From NCBI GenBank assembly GCA_034189505.1, contig JAXHUR010000040.1, positions 1-29,522 of the forward strand: a stretch of 29,522 nucleotides of DNA, read 5' to 3'. Position 1 is the first letter of the stretch. Each line of letters begins with the position of its first letter. Position numbers and translations under genes: made by a program. The DNA comes from Geoalkalibacter_A sp034189505 (lineage in GTDB: Bacteria > Desulfobacterota > Desulfuromonadia > Desulfuromonadales > Geoalkalibacteraceae). Shown one piece after another: positions 1 to 7,334 of this stretch. The notes beneath the pieces were generated by a model that did no database searches, was not told where the DNA came from, and saw nothing but the letters and a program-made list of their open reading frames with translations.

Positions 1-3
1 AAG

Positions 4-110
4 CAAAAAGCGCCAAATGCAAGGCGCGCGATTGTCGAGCAATGAGGCGTACTTACGTACGTCGAAGCGGTGAGAGCAATTGCAGCAACGCAGCAGTTGG
101 TGAGTTTTTG
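4..110. repeat. Imperfect ~107-bp palindromic extragenic element
   Basis: The outer ends pair (CAAAAA at 4-9 with TTTTTG at 105-110, then CCAA with TTGG and TGC with GCA), and the centre is a GTAC-rich turn around 50-60. The inner arms pair poorly. It lies just downstream of the minus-strand regulator gene that ends at 162, so as RNA it could help 3' end formation. It resembles palindromic extragenic repeats I associate with Desulfuromonadales genomes, but that is recollection and not checked. No second copy is seen in this window. Confidence 0.45.
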
Positions 111-161
111 CGACGCCATGATGGCTGGACAATTGCCTCAAAGCAGGGGGCAAAAACTCCG

Positions 162-851
162 CTAAGAAGTTGACGGACCGGAGAGTCCTTCGGTTACCCT
201 CTTCAATGTCGAAAAAATTTCCTCTCTGCTGGCCTGGTTCTCGATGGCGGCCCTGAAACCTGGATCTCTCAAGGCGAAACTGAGCACAGAGAGCAGATGC
301 AGGTGGGCCCGCAGGGTCGGGGAAATCAGGCAGAACAAGGTGTGAACCGGCTTGCCGTCCAGAGCATGAAAGTCCACGGGTTTTTCCAGGAAGGCAAGGG
401 TGACGCTTGGTTTGGTGATATGCAAAAGGACCGGATTGCGGGGGTGGGGTATGGCAATGCCGCCTCCGACGCCGGTCGAAGCGAGCTGTTCGCGGGCGTT
501 GAGCACCTTAAGCAGGTATTCCCGGTTGACTTCTTCAGGCAACCGCAATTCGTCGACAAGTCGTGTCAGAACCGTTTTGCGAGTATTGCCGTCCAGCCGG
601 TAAACAATCCCCCCGGCCTCAAGGGCCTCAAACAAGGTTGGCAACGCGGTGCCGGCGGCCTCCGGTTCGTGAAATGCGTCCGGTGAGATGCCCATGCGCC
701 GGGACGTCGCCCATTCCAGCAGTTCCGCGCGATTGAATCGGTACTGTTCGTTGACCTTGTAGACGGGGAGAATCTCTTGTTTTATCCATCGATAAATCGT
801 CTTTTCCGAGACACGCAGCAGCTCTGCGGCTTCTTTTACAGAAGTATTCAT
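162..851 (-). CDS. HTH-EIIA(Ntr) fusion regulator, copy 1
   Basis: 229 aa. Residues 1-50 form an excisionase/MerR-like helix-turn-helix (SVKEAAELLRVSEKTIYRWI, then a wing ending RFNRAELLEWA). Residues 70-220 form a PTS EIIA type 2 (EIIA-Ntr, PtsN-like) domain. The conserved phosphorylatable histidine is visible in GIAIPHPR as His136. The family idea is that phosphate arriving from EI-Ntr/NPr changes the EIIA domain; here that state could directly control DNA binding, which is inference. The ATG at 849-851 follows a GGGGAG ribosome site, and a near-consensus sigma-70 promoter lies 44 bp upstream. It is divergent from, and clearly paralogous to, the gene at 1185-1904. Its targets are unknown; the shared promoter motif and the downstream membrane-complex operon are candidates. 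Confidence 0.85.
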   Translation of the reverse strand: MNTSVKEAAELLRVSEKTIYRWIKQEILPVYKVNEQYRFNRAELLEWATSRRMGISPDAFHEPEAAGTALPTLFEALEAGGIVYRLDGNTRKTVLTRLVDELRLPEEVNREYLLKVLNAREQLASTGVGGGIAIPHPRNPVLLHITKPSVTLAFLEKPVDFHALDGKPVHTLFCLISPTLRAHLHLLSVLSFALRDPGFRAAIENQASREEIFSTLKRVTEGLSGPSTS

Positions 852-880
852 ACTCTCCCCTGAAAATCAATGTAAGCGGT

Positions 881-895
881 GGACAAGTTAGGACA
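881..895 (-). promoter_or_regulatory. TGTCC-N5-TGTCC direct repeat at start site of copy 1
   Basis: On the minus strand two TGTCC copies are spaced 10 bp start to start, directly after the -10 box and over the expected transcription start. The same repeat with the same spacing occurs at 1136-1150 in the paralogue's promoter. An operator used by one or both HTH-EIIA proteins is plausible inference. Confidence 0.45.
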
Positions 896-923
896 TTATC
901 AAGTTGTTGAAATGATATGTCAA
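895..923 (-). promoter_or_regulatory. Sigma-70 promoter of HTH-EIIA copy 1
   Basis: Read on the minus strand: TTGACA (918-923), a 17-bp spacer, then GATAAT (895-900). This is a near-perfect consensus with optimal spacing, 44 bp upstream of the ATG of the 162-851 gene. Confidence 0.75.
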
Positions 924-931
924 TTGCCATG

Positions 932-962
932 GCGCCCCCTGCCCGGAGCAGGGAGGGGGCGC
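932..962. repeat. GC-rich inverted repeat between the divergent promoters
   Basis: GCGCCCCC pairs with GGGGGCGC over eight base pairs, continued by CCC/GGG with small bulges around a GGA turn. It sits just upstream of the -35 box of the minus-strand promoter. There is no T-tract on either side, so it is not an obvious terminator; it may insulate the divergent promoters or bind a protein. Confidence 0.4.
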
Positions 963-1108
963 AGCACAGCGGCCAGGTCGTTCGACAGTGAATCCCAACC
1001 CTCCGCGCCTACCTCAGCCGGGCCGGCGAGCCGGCAAAGCTCTTGACTCCACCAAATCTCCCCCTTGAACCGACTATTTACAAGCAATCCCCTGGCTCGA
1101 CTTTGTTG

Positions 1109-1136
1109 TTGACAATTGTCTCTGACCGGAAGTAAT
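1109..1136 (+). promoter_or_regulatory. Probable sigma-70 promoter of HTH-EIIA copy 2
   Basis: TTGACA (1109-1114), a 16-bp spacer, then AGTAAT (1131-1136). TAATGT at 18 bp is the alternative -10 box. It aligns with the stronger minus-strand promoter, including the AATGTCC that runs out of the -10 box. The start codon lies about 50 bp downstream. Confidence 0.5.
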
Positions 1137-1150
1137 GTCCAAAAATGTCC
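1136..1150 (+). promoter_or_regulatory. TGTCC-N5-TGTCC direct repeat at start site of copy 2
   Basis: Two TGTCC copies, 10 bp apart start to start, lie immediately after the -10 box, matching the element at 881-895 in the divergent promoter. Same position, same phasing and different filler bases suggest a conserved operator. Confidence 0.45.
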
Positions 1151-1184
1151 CATTGGTAAGAAATTTGATCTTCCTGAGGCATCA

Positions 1185-1904
1185 ATGAACCTTTCGGTTA
1201 AAGACGCTGCGGTGCTGTTGTCGGTTTCGGAAAAAACCATCTACCGTTGGCTTAAGCAGAATATTCTCCCGACCATCAGGATTCAGGGGAGTTATCGTTT
1301 CAACCGGGCTGAACTGCTGGAATGGGCGACCTCCAGGCGGTTGGGAGTGTCGGCCGATGCCTTCAGTGAGCCGGAATCCGAAGCCCAGCCGCTGCCGACT
1401 CTTTCCCAGGCACTGGAAGCCGGGGGGATCTTCTATCGCATTGAAGGCCAAACCCGGGACGAGGTCCTTGCCGACGCAGTGAGCCACCTCCGCCTGCCTG
1501 AAGATGTCGACCGCCAGTACCTGAGTCAAGTTCTGCTCGCCCGTGAACAGCTTGCCTCCACAGCGATCGGCGCGGGGATCGCCATTCCTCACCCCCGCAG
1601 CCCCGGATTATTGAGTGTCGTTCGGCCGACAGTGACCCTGTGCTTTCTGGAACAGGCGATCGACTATCACGCTCTGGACGGCCAGGCGGTCAATATTCTG
1701 CTGATCATCCTTTCTCCGAACCTCCGTTCACATCTTCATCTTCTGTCAAGACTGGGGTTTGTACTCCAGTTCCCGGCGATTCAGGCCGTTTTGCAGGACC
1801 AGGATAGTCGCGAGAGGATTTTTGCGGCTTTGGCGTCCGCTGAGGAAAAAATCAGGCCTTTCTGCGGAAAAACCCACCCTGCGGGAGGTAAAGTGAGCCT
1901 ATGA
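1185..1904 (+). CDS. HTH-EIIA(Ntr) fusion regulator, copy 2
   Basis: 239 aa from the ATG at 1185. An in-frame extension back to 1116 exists, but it would overlap the predicted promoter, and alignment with the paralogue starts exactly at this methionine (MNLSVKDAA versus MNTSVKEAA). Residues 1-50 are an excisionase-type helix-turn-helix and 70-220 an EIIA(Ntr)-like domain with the phosphorylatable His136 in GIAIPHPR. Both proteins keep RFNRAELLEWATSRR, so they may recognise related DNA. The C-terminus carries about 15 extra residues. The gene points toward the hydrogenase-like operon and ends 132 bp before its first gene with no clear terminator between, so it may be co-transcribed with it and act as its local regulator; this is inference. 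Confidence 0.85.
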   Translation: MNLSVKDAAVLLSVSEKTIYRWLKQNILPTIRIQGSYRFNRAELLEWATSRRLGVSADAFSEPESEAQPLPTLSQALEAGGIFYRIEGQTRDEVLADAVSHLRLPEDVDRQYLSQVLLAREQLASTAIGAGIAIPHPRSPGLLSVVRPTVTLCFLEQAIDYHALDGQAVNILLIILSPNLRSHLHLLSRLGFVLQFPAIQAVLQDQDSRERIFAALASAEEKIRPFCGKTHPAGGKVSL

Positions 1905-1920
1905 GCTTCTTTTTTAGTAA

Positions 1921-2042
1921 CTATTCACCTCGCGGGGTCGCAGCTTCCATGTCAAGGGTGTTTGGCGCCAGGGAAGGCGCCAATCAAACGGCCAGGGATG
2001 GCGAAAAGTGGCCCTTGTCATGGGAGCTGCGATCCCATGCTG
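1921..2042 (+). repeat. 122-bp palindromic repeat, copy A
   Basis: It matches copy B (5127-5248, reverse strand) over 122 bp without gaps at roughly 109 identical positions. The outer stem joins GGGGTCGCAGCTTCC near 1934 to GGGAGCTGCGATCCC near 2022. Inside are two hairpins, TTGGCGCC/GGCGCCAA with loop AGGGAA, and GCCA/TGGC with loop GGGA. The result is a three-way-junction fold. Several stem differences from copy B are compensatory. Its 3' end supplies the GGGAG ribosome site and the ATG of the small protein at 2037. Confidence 0.75.
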
Positions 2043-2177
2043 CCCCCTTTTTTTATTGGTCTGGCCCTCGGTGCATATCTTCAGGGGCAGCTATGGATCT
2101 GCCTGTTCTATATTTTCATCGCCAGCGCGATACTGATGGCCTGGAGTGTCGGGGCCGGAGGACACGGGGGAGGATGA
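2037..2177 (+). CDS. Small membrane protein at head of the Hyf-like operon
   Basis: 46 aa, MLPPFFIGLALGAYLQGQLW followed by a second hydrophobic run and a Gly/His tail (GAGGHGGG). One long or two short membrane segments cover residues 3-38. A GGGAG ribosome site lies about 10 bp upstream of the ATG, both contributed by the end of palindromic repeat copy A. The TGA at 2175-2177 is one base before the ATG of the HyfB-like gene, whose GGAGG ribosome site lies inside this gene, so translation is probably coupled. I do not recognise the family. Position and hydrophobicity suggest a small accessory subunit of the membrane complex. A shorter or altered N-terminus created by the repeat is possible. 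Confidence 0.55.
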   Translation: MLPPFFIGLALGAYLQGQLWICLFYIFIASAILMAWSVGAGGHGGG

Positions 2178-2178
2178 T

Positions 2179-4146
2179 ATGACCTGGCTCGTGGGAGCAA
2201 TTTTGCTGACTTCGCTTGCCGGTGTGCCGGGGCTTTTCTGCCGCCGGGAAGGTGCCGGCGCAGAGCGGCTCGCCTGCCTGCTGACTTTGGCGGGATGCGC
2301 CTGTGGGCTGGTGGCCGTTGCTCTCTCCCTGAGTCACAGGGTTGAACTCCCTCTCAATTTTCGCTGGTCTGTCCCCGGGGGTTGCCTGGCCCTGGGTCTC
2401 GATCCTCTCAGCGCGATTTTTCTGCTCCCCCTGTTCCTGGTGGCGGCAACCGGGTCCGTCTATGGGCTGCGGTATTGGCCGCAGCAGGAACATCCCGCCA
2501 ACGGCCGCAAGTTGCGCCTTTTCTATGGCCTGATCAGCGGGGCGATGATCCTTCTTTTTTCGGCGCGCAACGGAATCCTGTTCCTGATGGCCTGGGAGGT
2601 GATGGCGCTGGCCGGCTTTTTTCTCATCACCACGGAAGACCACAAGGACGAGGTGCGACGGGCCGGCTTTGTCTACCTGATCGCCACCCATACCGGCACG
2701 CTGGCTCTCTTCGGCCTCTTTGCCCTGCTTGGCCAATACGCAGGTTCCCTGAACTTCCCTGCTGCAGGAGCGCTGCCGGCCGCCGGGAGCAGCCTTGTGT
2801 TTTTGTTCGGTCTGTTCGGATTCGGCATGAAGGCCGGCCTGATGCCGCTGCACATCTGGTTGCCCGGCGCTCACGCCGCGGCTCCAAGCCATGCCTCGGC
2901 GCTGCTCTCCGGGGTGATGATCAAAACCGGGATCTACGGGCTGGTGCGGCTCACCTCCTTTTTTGCCGAGATCCCCTTCTGGTGGGGCTGGACGGTCCTG
3001 GCGCTGGGGGCTGTCTCGGGAGTCATGGGGGTGGCCCTGGCGCTGGCTCAGCACGACATCAAGCGGCTTCTGGCCTACCACAGTGTCGAGAACATCGGTA
3101 TTATCGCCCTCGGGCTCGGCCTTGCCCTGCTCGGTCGCAGCTACCAGTTGCCGGAACTGACGGCCCTCGCTCTCGCGGGGAGCCTGCTGCACGTCGCCAA
3201 CCACGGACTTTTCAAGTCGCTTCTGTTTCTGAGTGCCGGTTCGGTGATTCACGCCGTGGGCACGCGGGAAATCGATCGCTACGGCGGCCTGCTCAAACGC
3301 CAGCCCTGGACGGGGGTCCTGTTCCTGGGCGGGTCGGTGGCGATCAGCGGCTTGCCGCCGTTCAATGGTTTCGTCAGTGAATGGCTGATCTACCTCGGCG
3401 CTTTCCAGACAGTGGACACGGCTGCCCCGGTGGTCTCGGTCGCAGCTCTGACAGCGCCGGCGCTTGCCCTGATCGGTGGTCTGGCTCTCGCCTGCTTCGT
3501 CAAGGTGTTCGGCATCACTTTCCTCGGCGAACCCCGCTGCGAGGCTGCGGCACAAGCCCACGAAGCCCCTTCGTCAATGGTCTTCCCCATGGCGGTGCTT
3601 CTTGTGGCCTGCGTCTGGATCGGATTGCTGCCGACGACCCTGACCCCTCTGCTGGGCGCCGCTGTCGCCGACTGGGGCGGTGATGCCGCGGCCGCATTGA
3701 GCCTTGAGATTTTAGATCCCCTGGTATGGGTGAGCCTTGGCGGTTGGCTGCTGCTGGGCCTGCTTGCCGTGGTCGGCTTCTGGCTGTATCGACGCAGCCG
3801 CCAGGCTCCGCGTGACGCCTCTACCTGGGGGTGCGGCTACCGGTTCCCCGAGCCGCGTATGCAGTACACTGCCGGCTCGTTCGCCGACAGCCTGGTGCGG
3901 CTGTTCCAATTCGGCCTCTGGAACGAACGTCAGGGCGGCAGGGTCTCGGGGTTATTCCCAAGCGCTGCGGAATTTTACAGTCACACCCCCGATGTGGTCC
4001 TCGACCGGCTGCTGTCTCCTTTGTTCCGCGCTGCCGCCGGGCTGTTTTGTCGGGTTCGCGCGATCGTCCAGAACGGCGTGATTGCCATCTATCTGATTTA
4101 TGTTGCTCTGGCCGTTATGGCGCTGCTGGCGTCAGGCGCCTTATGA
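2179..4146 (+). CDS. hyfB: HyfB/NuoL-like proton-translocating membrane subunit
   Basis: 655 aa, close to the usual length of hydrogenase-4 subunit B (about 670). It is a polytopic antiporter-like subunit of the complex I/Mrp superfamily, thought to move H+ or Na+ across the inner membrane. Conserved features are the TM5 glutamate in MAWEVMALAGF (about residues 143-153), the lysine region GFGMKAGLMPLHIWLPGAH (about 222-240) and the second antiporter motif QHDIKRLLAYHSVENIG (about 294-310), followed by NHGLFKSLLFLSAG. The ATG at 2179 follows GGGGGAGG. It overlaps the start region of the next gene at 4143-4146. It belongs to the 2037-10577 operon, whose large subunit lacks NiFe ligands, so the complex is hydrogenase-like in architecture only. 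Confidence 0.9.
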   Translation: MTWLVGAILLTSLAGVPGLFCRREGAGAERLACLLTLAGCACGLVAVALSLSHRVELPLNFRWSVPGGCLALGLDPLSAIFLLPLFLVAATGSVYGLRYWPQQEHPANGRKLRLFYGLISGAMILLFSARNGILFLMAWEVMALAGFFLITTEDHKDEVRRAGFVYLIATHTGTLALFGLFALLGQYAGSLNFPAAGALPAAGSSLVFLFGLFGFGMKAGLMPLHIWLPGAHAAAPSHASALLSGVMIKTGIYGLVRLTSFFAEIPFWWGWTVLALGAVSGVMGVALALAQHDIKRLLAYHSVENIGIIALGLGLALLGRSYQLPELTALALAGSLLHVANHGLFKSLLFLSAGSVIHAVGTREIDRYGGLLKRQPWTGVLFLGGSVAISGLPPFNGFVSEWLIYLGAFQTVDTAAPVVSVAALTAPALALIGGLALACFVKVFGITFLGEPRCEAAAQAHEAPSSMVFPMAVLLVACVWIGLLPTTLTPLLGAAVADWGGDAAAALSLEILDPLVWVSLGGWLLLGLLAVVGFWLYRRSRQAPRDASTWGCGYRFPEPRMQYTAGSFADSLVRLFQFGLWNERQGGRVSGLFPSAAEFYSHTPDVVLDRLLSPLFRAAAGLFCRVRAIVQNGVIAIYLIYVALAVMALLASGAL

Positions 4147-4160
4147 AAGGGGATCTTCAC

Positions 4161-5075
4161 ATGATCGCCAGTCTCGCTCTGCATTTGGCTCTATTGCTTT
4201 TGTTTGCCCCGCTGATGCAGGGAGTGATAACCAAAACCAAGGCTTGGTTCGGGGGGCGGGTCGGAGCCCCGTTGCTGCAGCCCTATTTCGATCTGGCCCG
4301 ACTGTGGCGCAAGGGGGTTGTTTTGAGCCGTACAACGACATGGGTCTTTCTGGCCGGTCCCGTGGTCGCTCTGGTGGTTCCGGTGTCGGCGTCGCTGCTG
4401 CTTCCCTTCGGGGCGCTAGCGGCGCCGATCTCTTTTGAGGGAGACCTGATTCTTTTTGTCTACCTGTTCGGCCTCTCCCGGTTCTTCACGGCGACCGCCG
4501 CGCTGGACACCGGCTCGAGCTTTGAAGGGATGGGCGCGGCGCGGGAAGTGACCTTTTCCTGCCTGGCCGAGCCGACGGTGCTGTTTGCCCTGCTGGTACT
4601 GGCCCGTATTTCCGGTGGACTGTCCCTCAATACCCTGTTCGGCGATCATCTGCTGGCGGCCTGGCACAGTGGGGCCGGCGCTTCGCTCAGCCTGATCCTG
4701 GTCTGCCTGTTCGTGGTACTTCTGGTTGAAAATTCGCGCATTCCTTTTGATGATCCCAACACCCATCTGGAATTGACTATGATCCACGAGGTGATGGTGC
4801 TTGATCATAGCGGGCCCGCTTTGGGCATGGTCCTCTACGGGGCCGCACTCAAGATGATGGTGCTTGGCGCCTTGCTGGTGCGTCTGGCACTGCCCTGGCA
4901 GACCGGATGGTGGGTGAGCGATGCCGCGCTTTTTCTGGCCGGGCTGTTCTGTGTCGCGATCCTGATCGGGGTGGTCGAGTCGACCATGGCGCGCCTGCGG
5001 CTGGTGCGCGTACCGCAGGTCCTGATCGGGACTTCGCTGCTCTCCATCTTCGCACTGGTGCTTGTTCTGCGCTGA
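4161..5075 (+). CDS. hyfC: HyfC/HycD/NuoH-like membrane subunit
   Basis: 304 aa, an eight-helix-type NuoH-family protein that in complex I and group-4 hydrogenases connects the peripheral iron-sulfur arm to the membrane pump. The family signature RIPFDDPNTHLELTMIHE lies around residues 195-212, followed by LDHSGP. The N-terminal loop GRVGAPLLQPYFDLARLWRKG is typical. I chose the ATG at 4161 because AAAGGGGA lies 7 bp upstream; an ATG at 4143, overlapping the HyfB stop, would add MKGDLH. After this gene the operon is interrupted by 191 bp containing palindromic repeat copy B. Confidence 0.88.
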   Translation: MIASLALHLALLLLFAPLMQGVITKTKAWFGGRVGAPLLQPYFDLARLWRKGVVLSRTTTWVFLAGPVVALVVPVSASLLLPFGALAAPISFEGDLILFVYLFGLSRFFTATAALDTGSSFEGMGAAREVTFSCLAEPTVLFALLVLARISGGLSLNTLFGDHLLAAWHSGAGASLSLILVCLFVVLLVENSRIPFDDPNTHLELTMIHEVMVLDHSGPALGMVLYGAALKMMVLGALLVRLALPWQTGWWVSDAALFLAGLFCVAILIGVVESTMARLRLVRVPQVLIGTSLLSIFALVLVLR

Positions 5076-5126
5076 GCAGCAGCCTCGAGGCGGAAGGATT
5101 TTCACGTTTCAGTAGAAGCCAATGTT

Positions 5127-5248
5127 CAGCCTGGGGTCGTCACTCCCATGACAAGGGACACTTTTCGCCATCCCTGGCCGTTTGATTGGCGCCCTCCCTG
5201 GCGCCAAACACCCTTGTCATGGGAGTGACGACCCCGCGAAGTGAATAG
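5127..5248 (-). repeat. 122-bp palindromic repeat, copy B
   Basis: The reverse-strand copy of the element at 1921-2042. Its outer stem is a perfect 25-bp inverted repeat, beginning GGGGTCGTCACTCCC (5133) and closing with GGGAGTGACGACCCC (ends 5235). The two inner hairpins are those of copy A. It lies between the HyfC-like and HyfE-like genes in the only sizeable gap of the operon, so it may attenuate or stabilise the transcript there. Confidence 0.78.
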
Positions 5249-5266
5249 ATATCAGGAGACAAGACC

Positions 5267-5905
5267 ATGACGGAATTGACCAACCCGCTGCTGCTCGCGG
5301 TGATCCTTATCAATTTTTTCACTCTGGGCAGCGCCAGGCTCGGTGCCTGCATCCGGGCGGTGTCGGTCCAGGGAGCGCTGCTGGGGTTGTTGCCCCTGAC
5401 CGCTCACGGGTTTTCTTTCCATTCGATATTGCTGACGACAGGCGCTTTCTGCCTCAAGGGAGTTTTCATCCCCTGGCTGCTGTTTCGCGCCATCCGCGAG
5501 GTGCGTATCCGGCGCGAGCTGGAGCCGACTATCGGCTTCGTTCCGACAATGATCCTCGGAGCGTTGACCACCGCCGGGGCCTTTCTGTTTGCCGACTTTC
5601 TTCCTCTGATTTCCGAACACCATGAGGGGCTGTTTGTGCCGACCGCTTTGGCGACCATGTTCGCCGGTTTTCTGCTGTTGGTCTCGCGGCGCAAGGCCAT
5701 TACCCAGGTGCTCGGCTACCTGATGCTGGAAAACGGTATCTTTGTGATCGGCGTTTTGCTGAGCGATGCCTTGCCTCTGATGGTCGAGGCCGGGGTGCTG
5801 CTGGACCTGCTGGTCGCGGTTTTCGTCATGGGGATTGTGATGAATCACATCAGCCGGGAGTTTTCCACCATCAACACAGAGCGGTTGTCTGCTCTTAAGG
5901 AATAA
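5267..5905 (+). CDS. hyfE: HyfE-like membrane subunit (NuoK-related)
   Basis: 212 aa, matching the usual length of HyfE (about 216). It is a hydrophobic protein with six to seven membrane segments. The region RRKAITQVLGYLMLENGIFVIG (about residues 140-162) carries the conserved glutamate of NuoK/HyfE proteins, which takes part in ion translocation in the family. The ATG at 5267 follows CAGGAG. The next gene begins four bases after its stop. It sits in the usual place between the HyfC-like and HyfF-like subunits; E. coli HyfD, a second NuoL-like subunit, has no counterpart here. Confidence 0.85.
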   Translation: MTELTNPLLLAVILINFFTLGSARLGACIRAVSVQGALLGLLPLTAHGFSFHSILLTTGAFCLKGVFIPWLLFRAIREVRIRRELEPTIGFVPTMILGALTTAGAFLFADFLPLISEHHEGLFVPTALATMFAGFLLLVSRRKAITQVLGYLMLENGIFVIGVLLSDALPLMVEAGVLLDLLVAVFVMGIVMNHISREFSTINTERLSALKE

Positions 5906-5909
5906 GCCC

Positions 5910-7334
5910 ATGATTGCAATTCTCGTTGCTCTCCCTTTAATCGCAGCCGGCTGCAGTTTCATCATTCCATGGCATCAGGCACGATCATGGCTTCTGCCCG
6001 CCGCCAGTGCGGTACATCTGCTGCTGTCGACGCTGTTTGCATTGGGCTATCTTCCCCCCGGAGGGCCCTGGATCGGGCTGGATGCTCTTTCGAGCCTGGT
6101 GCTGGTGGTGACCAGTCTGCTCTTTTTCGGTTGTGCGCTGTATGCGGTCGGCTACCTGGACCTGCATCCTGAGCGGGACAACAAGGTCATGGTCCCCTGC
6201 CTTCTGCTCTTCCTCGGCGCGATGAGCCTTGCGGTGACTGCGCGGCATCTCGGTCTGCTCTGGATTGCCGTTGAGGCGACCACCCTCGCCAGCGCGCCGC
6301 TGATCTATTTCAACCGTAACCGCCTTTCCATCGAGGCCACCTGGAAATATCTGCTGATCTGTTCGGTGGGGATCGCCTTGGCGATGCTCGGTCTGCTTTT
6401 CGTGGCTTATTCGGCGCTCGGCAGTGGAGTACCGGTCAGCCTGCAGTTTGACAAGCTGCTGAGTCAGGCGACCACCTTGAGCAAGCCCTGGCTTCACACC
6501 GGGTTTGTCTTCATGCTGGTCGGCTTCGGCACCAAAATGGGGCTCGCGCCGCTGCATACGTGGAAGCCCGATGCCTACGGCGAGGCGCCGGGCCTGGTCG
6601 GCGCTTTGCTGGCCGGCGGGCTGACCAGTGTCGCCTTTCTCGCCATTTTACGCGGAGTGCAATTGATGACCGCGGCTGGGGACGGCGTCCTGGCGCGCCA
6701 GGAACTGCTCGGGATGGGGATTCTTTCGCTGCTGGTCGCGGCAGTCTTCATGGTTGGGCAGCCCGATATCAAACGCCTGCTGGCCTATTCATCGGTCGAG
6801 CATATGGGGCTTCTGGCGATCGGCGTCGGTATCGGCGGCCTGGCCACCTTCGGCGCAATGCTGCACCTGGTCAACAACGCACTGACCAAAGGCGGGTTGT
6901 TTCTCGCGGCGGGCAACATCCAGCGTGCCTATGCCAGCAAGCACCTCTCTGAGGTGCGCGGCGCAGTTAGCGTGCTGCCGGTATCCGGCACCCTGTTCCT
7001 GGCCGGGTTTCTTGCCATCACCGGGTCTCCCCCGTTCGGCCCCTTTATGAGTGAGTTCACGATCCTGCGTGGAATCTTCGGCAGTGAACGCCTGTTCGTC
7101 GGCCTGTTGGTGCTGCTCCTGCTCGCCACCGTTTTCATCGGCATGGGAGCGACCGTTCTGGCGGCCACCCAGGGTGAATCCTCCGAGGCGACCCCCGGTT
7201 TTCGCGACAGTCCACTGCTGTGTATCTCTCCCCTGTGTTTCATACTGCTGATTCTGCTGATCGGGGTCTATATCCCCGAGCCGATGCAGAACGCGCTGCA
7301 TCAGGCGGCGGCCCTGCTGGAGGTGCAGCCATGA
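5910..7334 (+). CDS. hyfF: HyfF/NuoN-like proton-translocating membrane subunit
   Basis: 474 aa, slightly shorter than E. coli HyfF (526). It is a second antiporter-like subunit with about 13-14 membrane segments. The conserved glutamate is in LLWIAVEATTLASAPLIYF (about residues 113-131), the lysine region is GFGTKMGLAPLHTWKPDAY (about 205-223), and the later motif GQPDIKRLLAYSSVEHMG (about 283-300) is followed by NNALTKGGLFLAAG. The ribosome site AAGGAA lies in the end of the preceding gene. The stop overlaps the next ATG by four bases (ATGA at 7331-7334), pointing to coupled translation with the large subunit. Confidence 0.88.
   Translation: MIAILVALPLIAAGCSFIIPWHQARSWLLPAASAVHLLLSTLFALGYLPPGGPWIGLDALSSLVLVVTSLLFFGCALYAVGYLDLHPERDNKVMVPCLLLFLGAMSLAVTARHLGLLWIAVEATTLASAPLIYFNRNRLSIEATWKYLLICSVGIALAMLGLLFVAYSALGSGVPVSLQFDKLLSQATTLSKPWLHTGFVFMLVGFGTKMGLAPLHTWKPDAYGEAPGLVGALLAGGLTSVAFLAILRGVQLMTAAGDGVLARQELLGMGILSLLVAAVFMVGQPDIKRLLAYSSVEHMGLLAIGVGIGGLATFGAMLHLVNNALTKGGLFLAAGNIQRAYASKHLSEVRGAVSVLPVSGTLFLAGFLAITGSPPFGPFMSEFTILRGIFGSERLFVGLLVLLLLATVFIGMGATVLAATQGESSEATPGFRDSPLLCISPLCFILLILLIGVYIPEPMQNALHQAAALLEVQP

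Noticed and set aside
932..962. GC-rich inverted repeat as a Rho-independent terminator
   Set aside because: No T-tract follows on either strand, and it lies between divergent promoters rather than after a gene.
1921..2042. Palindromic repeat as a c-di-GMP or other known riboswitch
   Set aside because: The inner hairpins and loops do not match any riboswitch pattern I know, and the second copy lies in the opposite orientation relative to transcription.
1901..2182. 93-codon plus-strand frame overlapping the start of the operon
   Set aside because: It runs through palindromic repeat copy A and reads the small membrane gene in the wrong frame. The peptide RVFGAREGANQTARDGEK recurs at copy B only because the repeat recurs.
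2116..3561. 481-codon minus-strand frame opposite the HyfB-like gene
   Set aside because: Highly polar, Gln/Arg/His-rich reading typical of the reverse of a hydrophobic gene; no motif or ribosome site.
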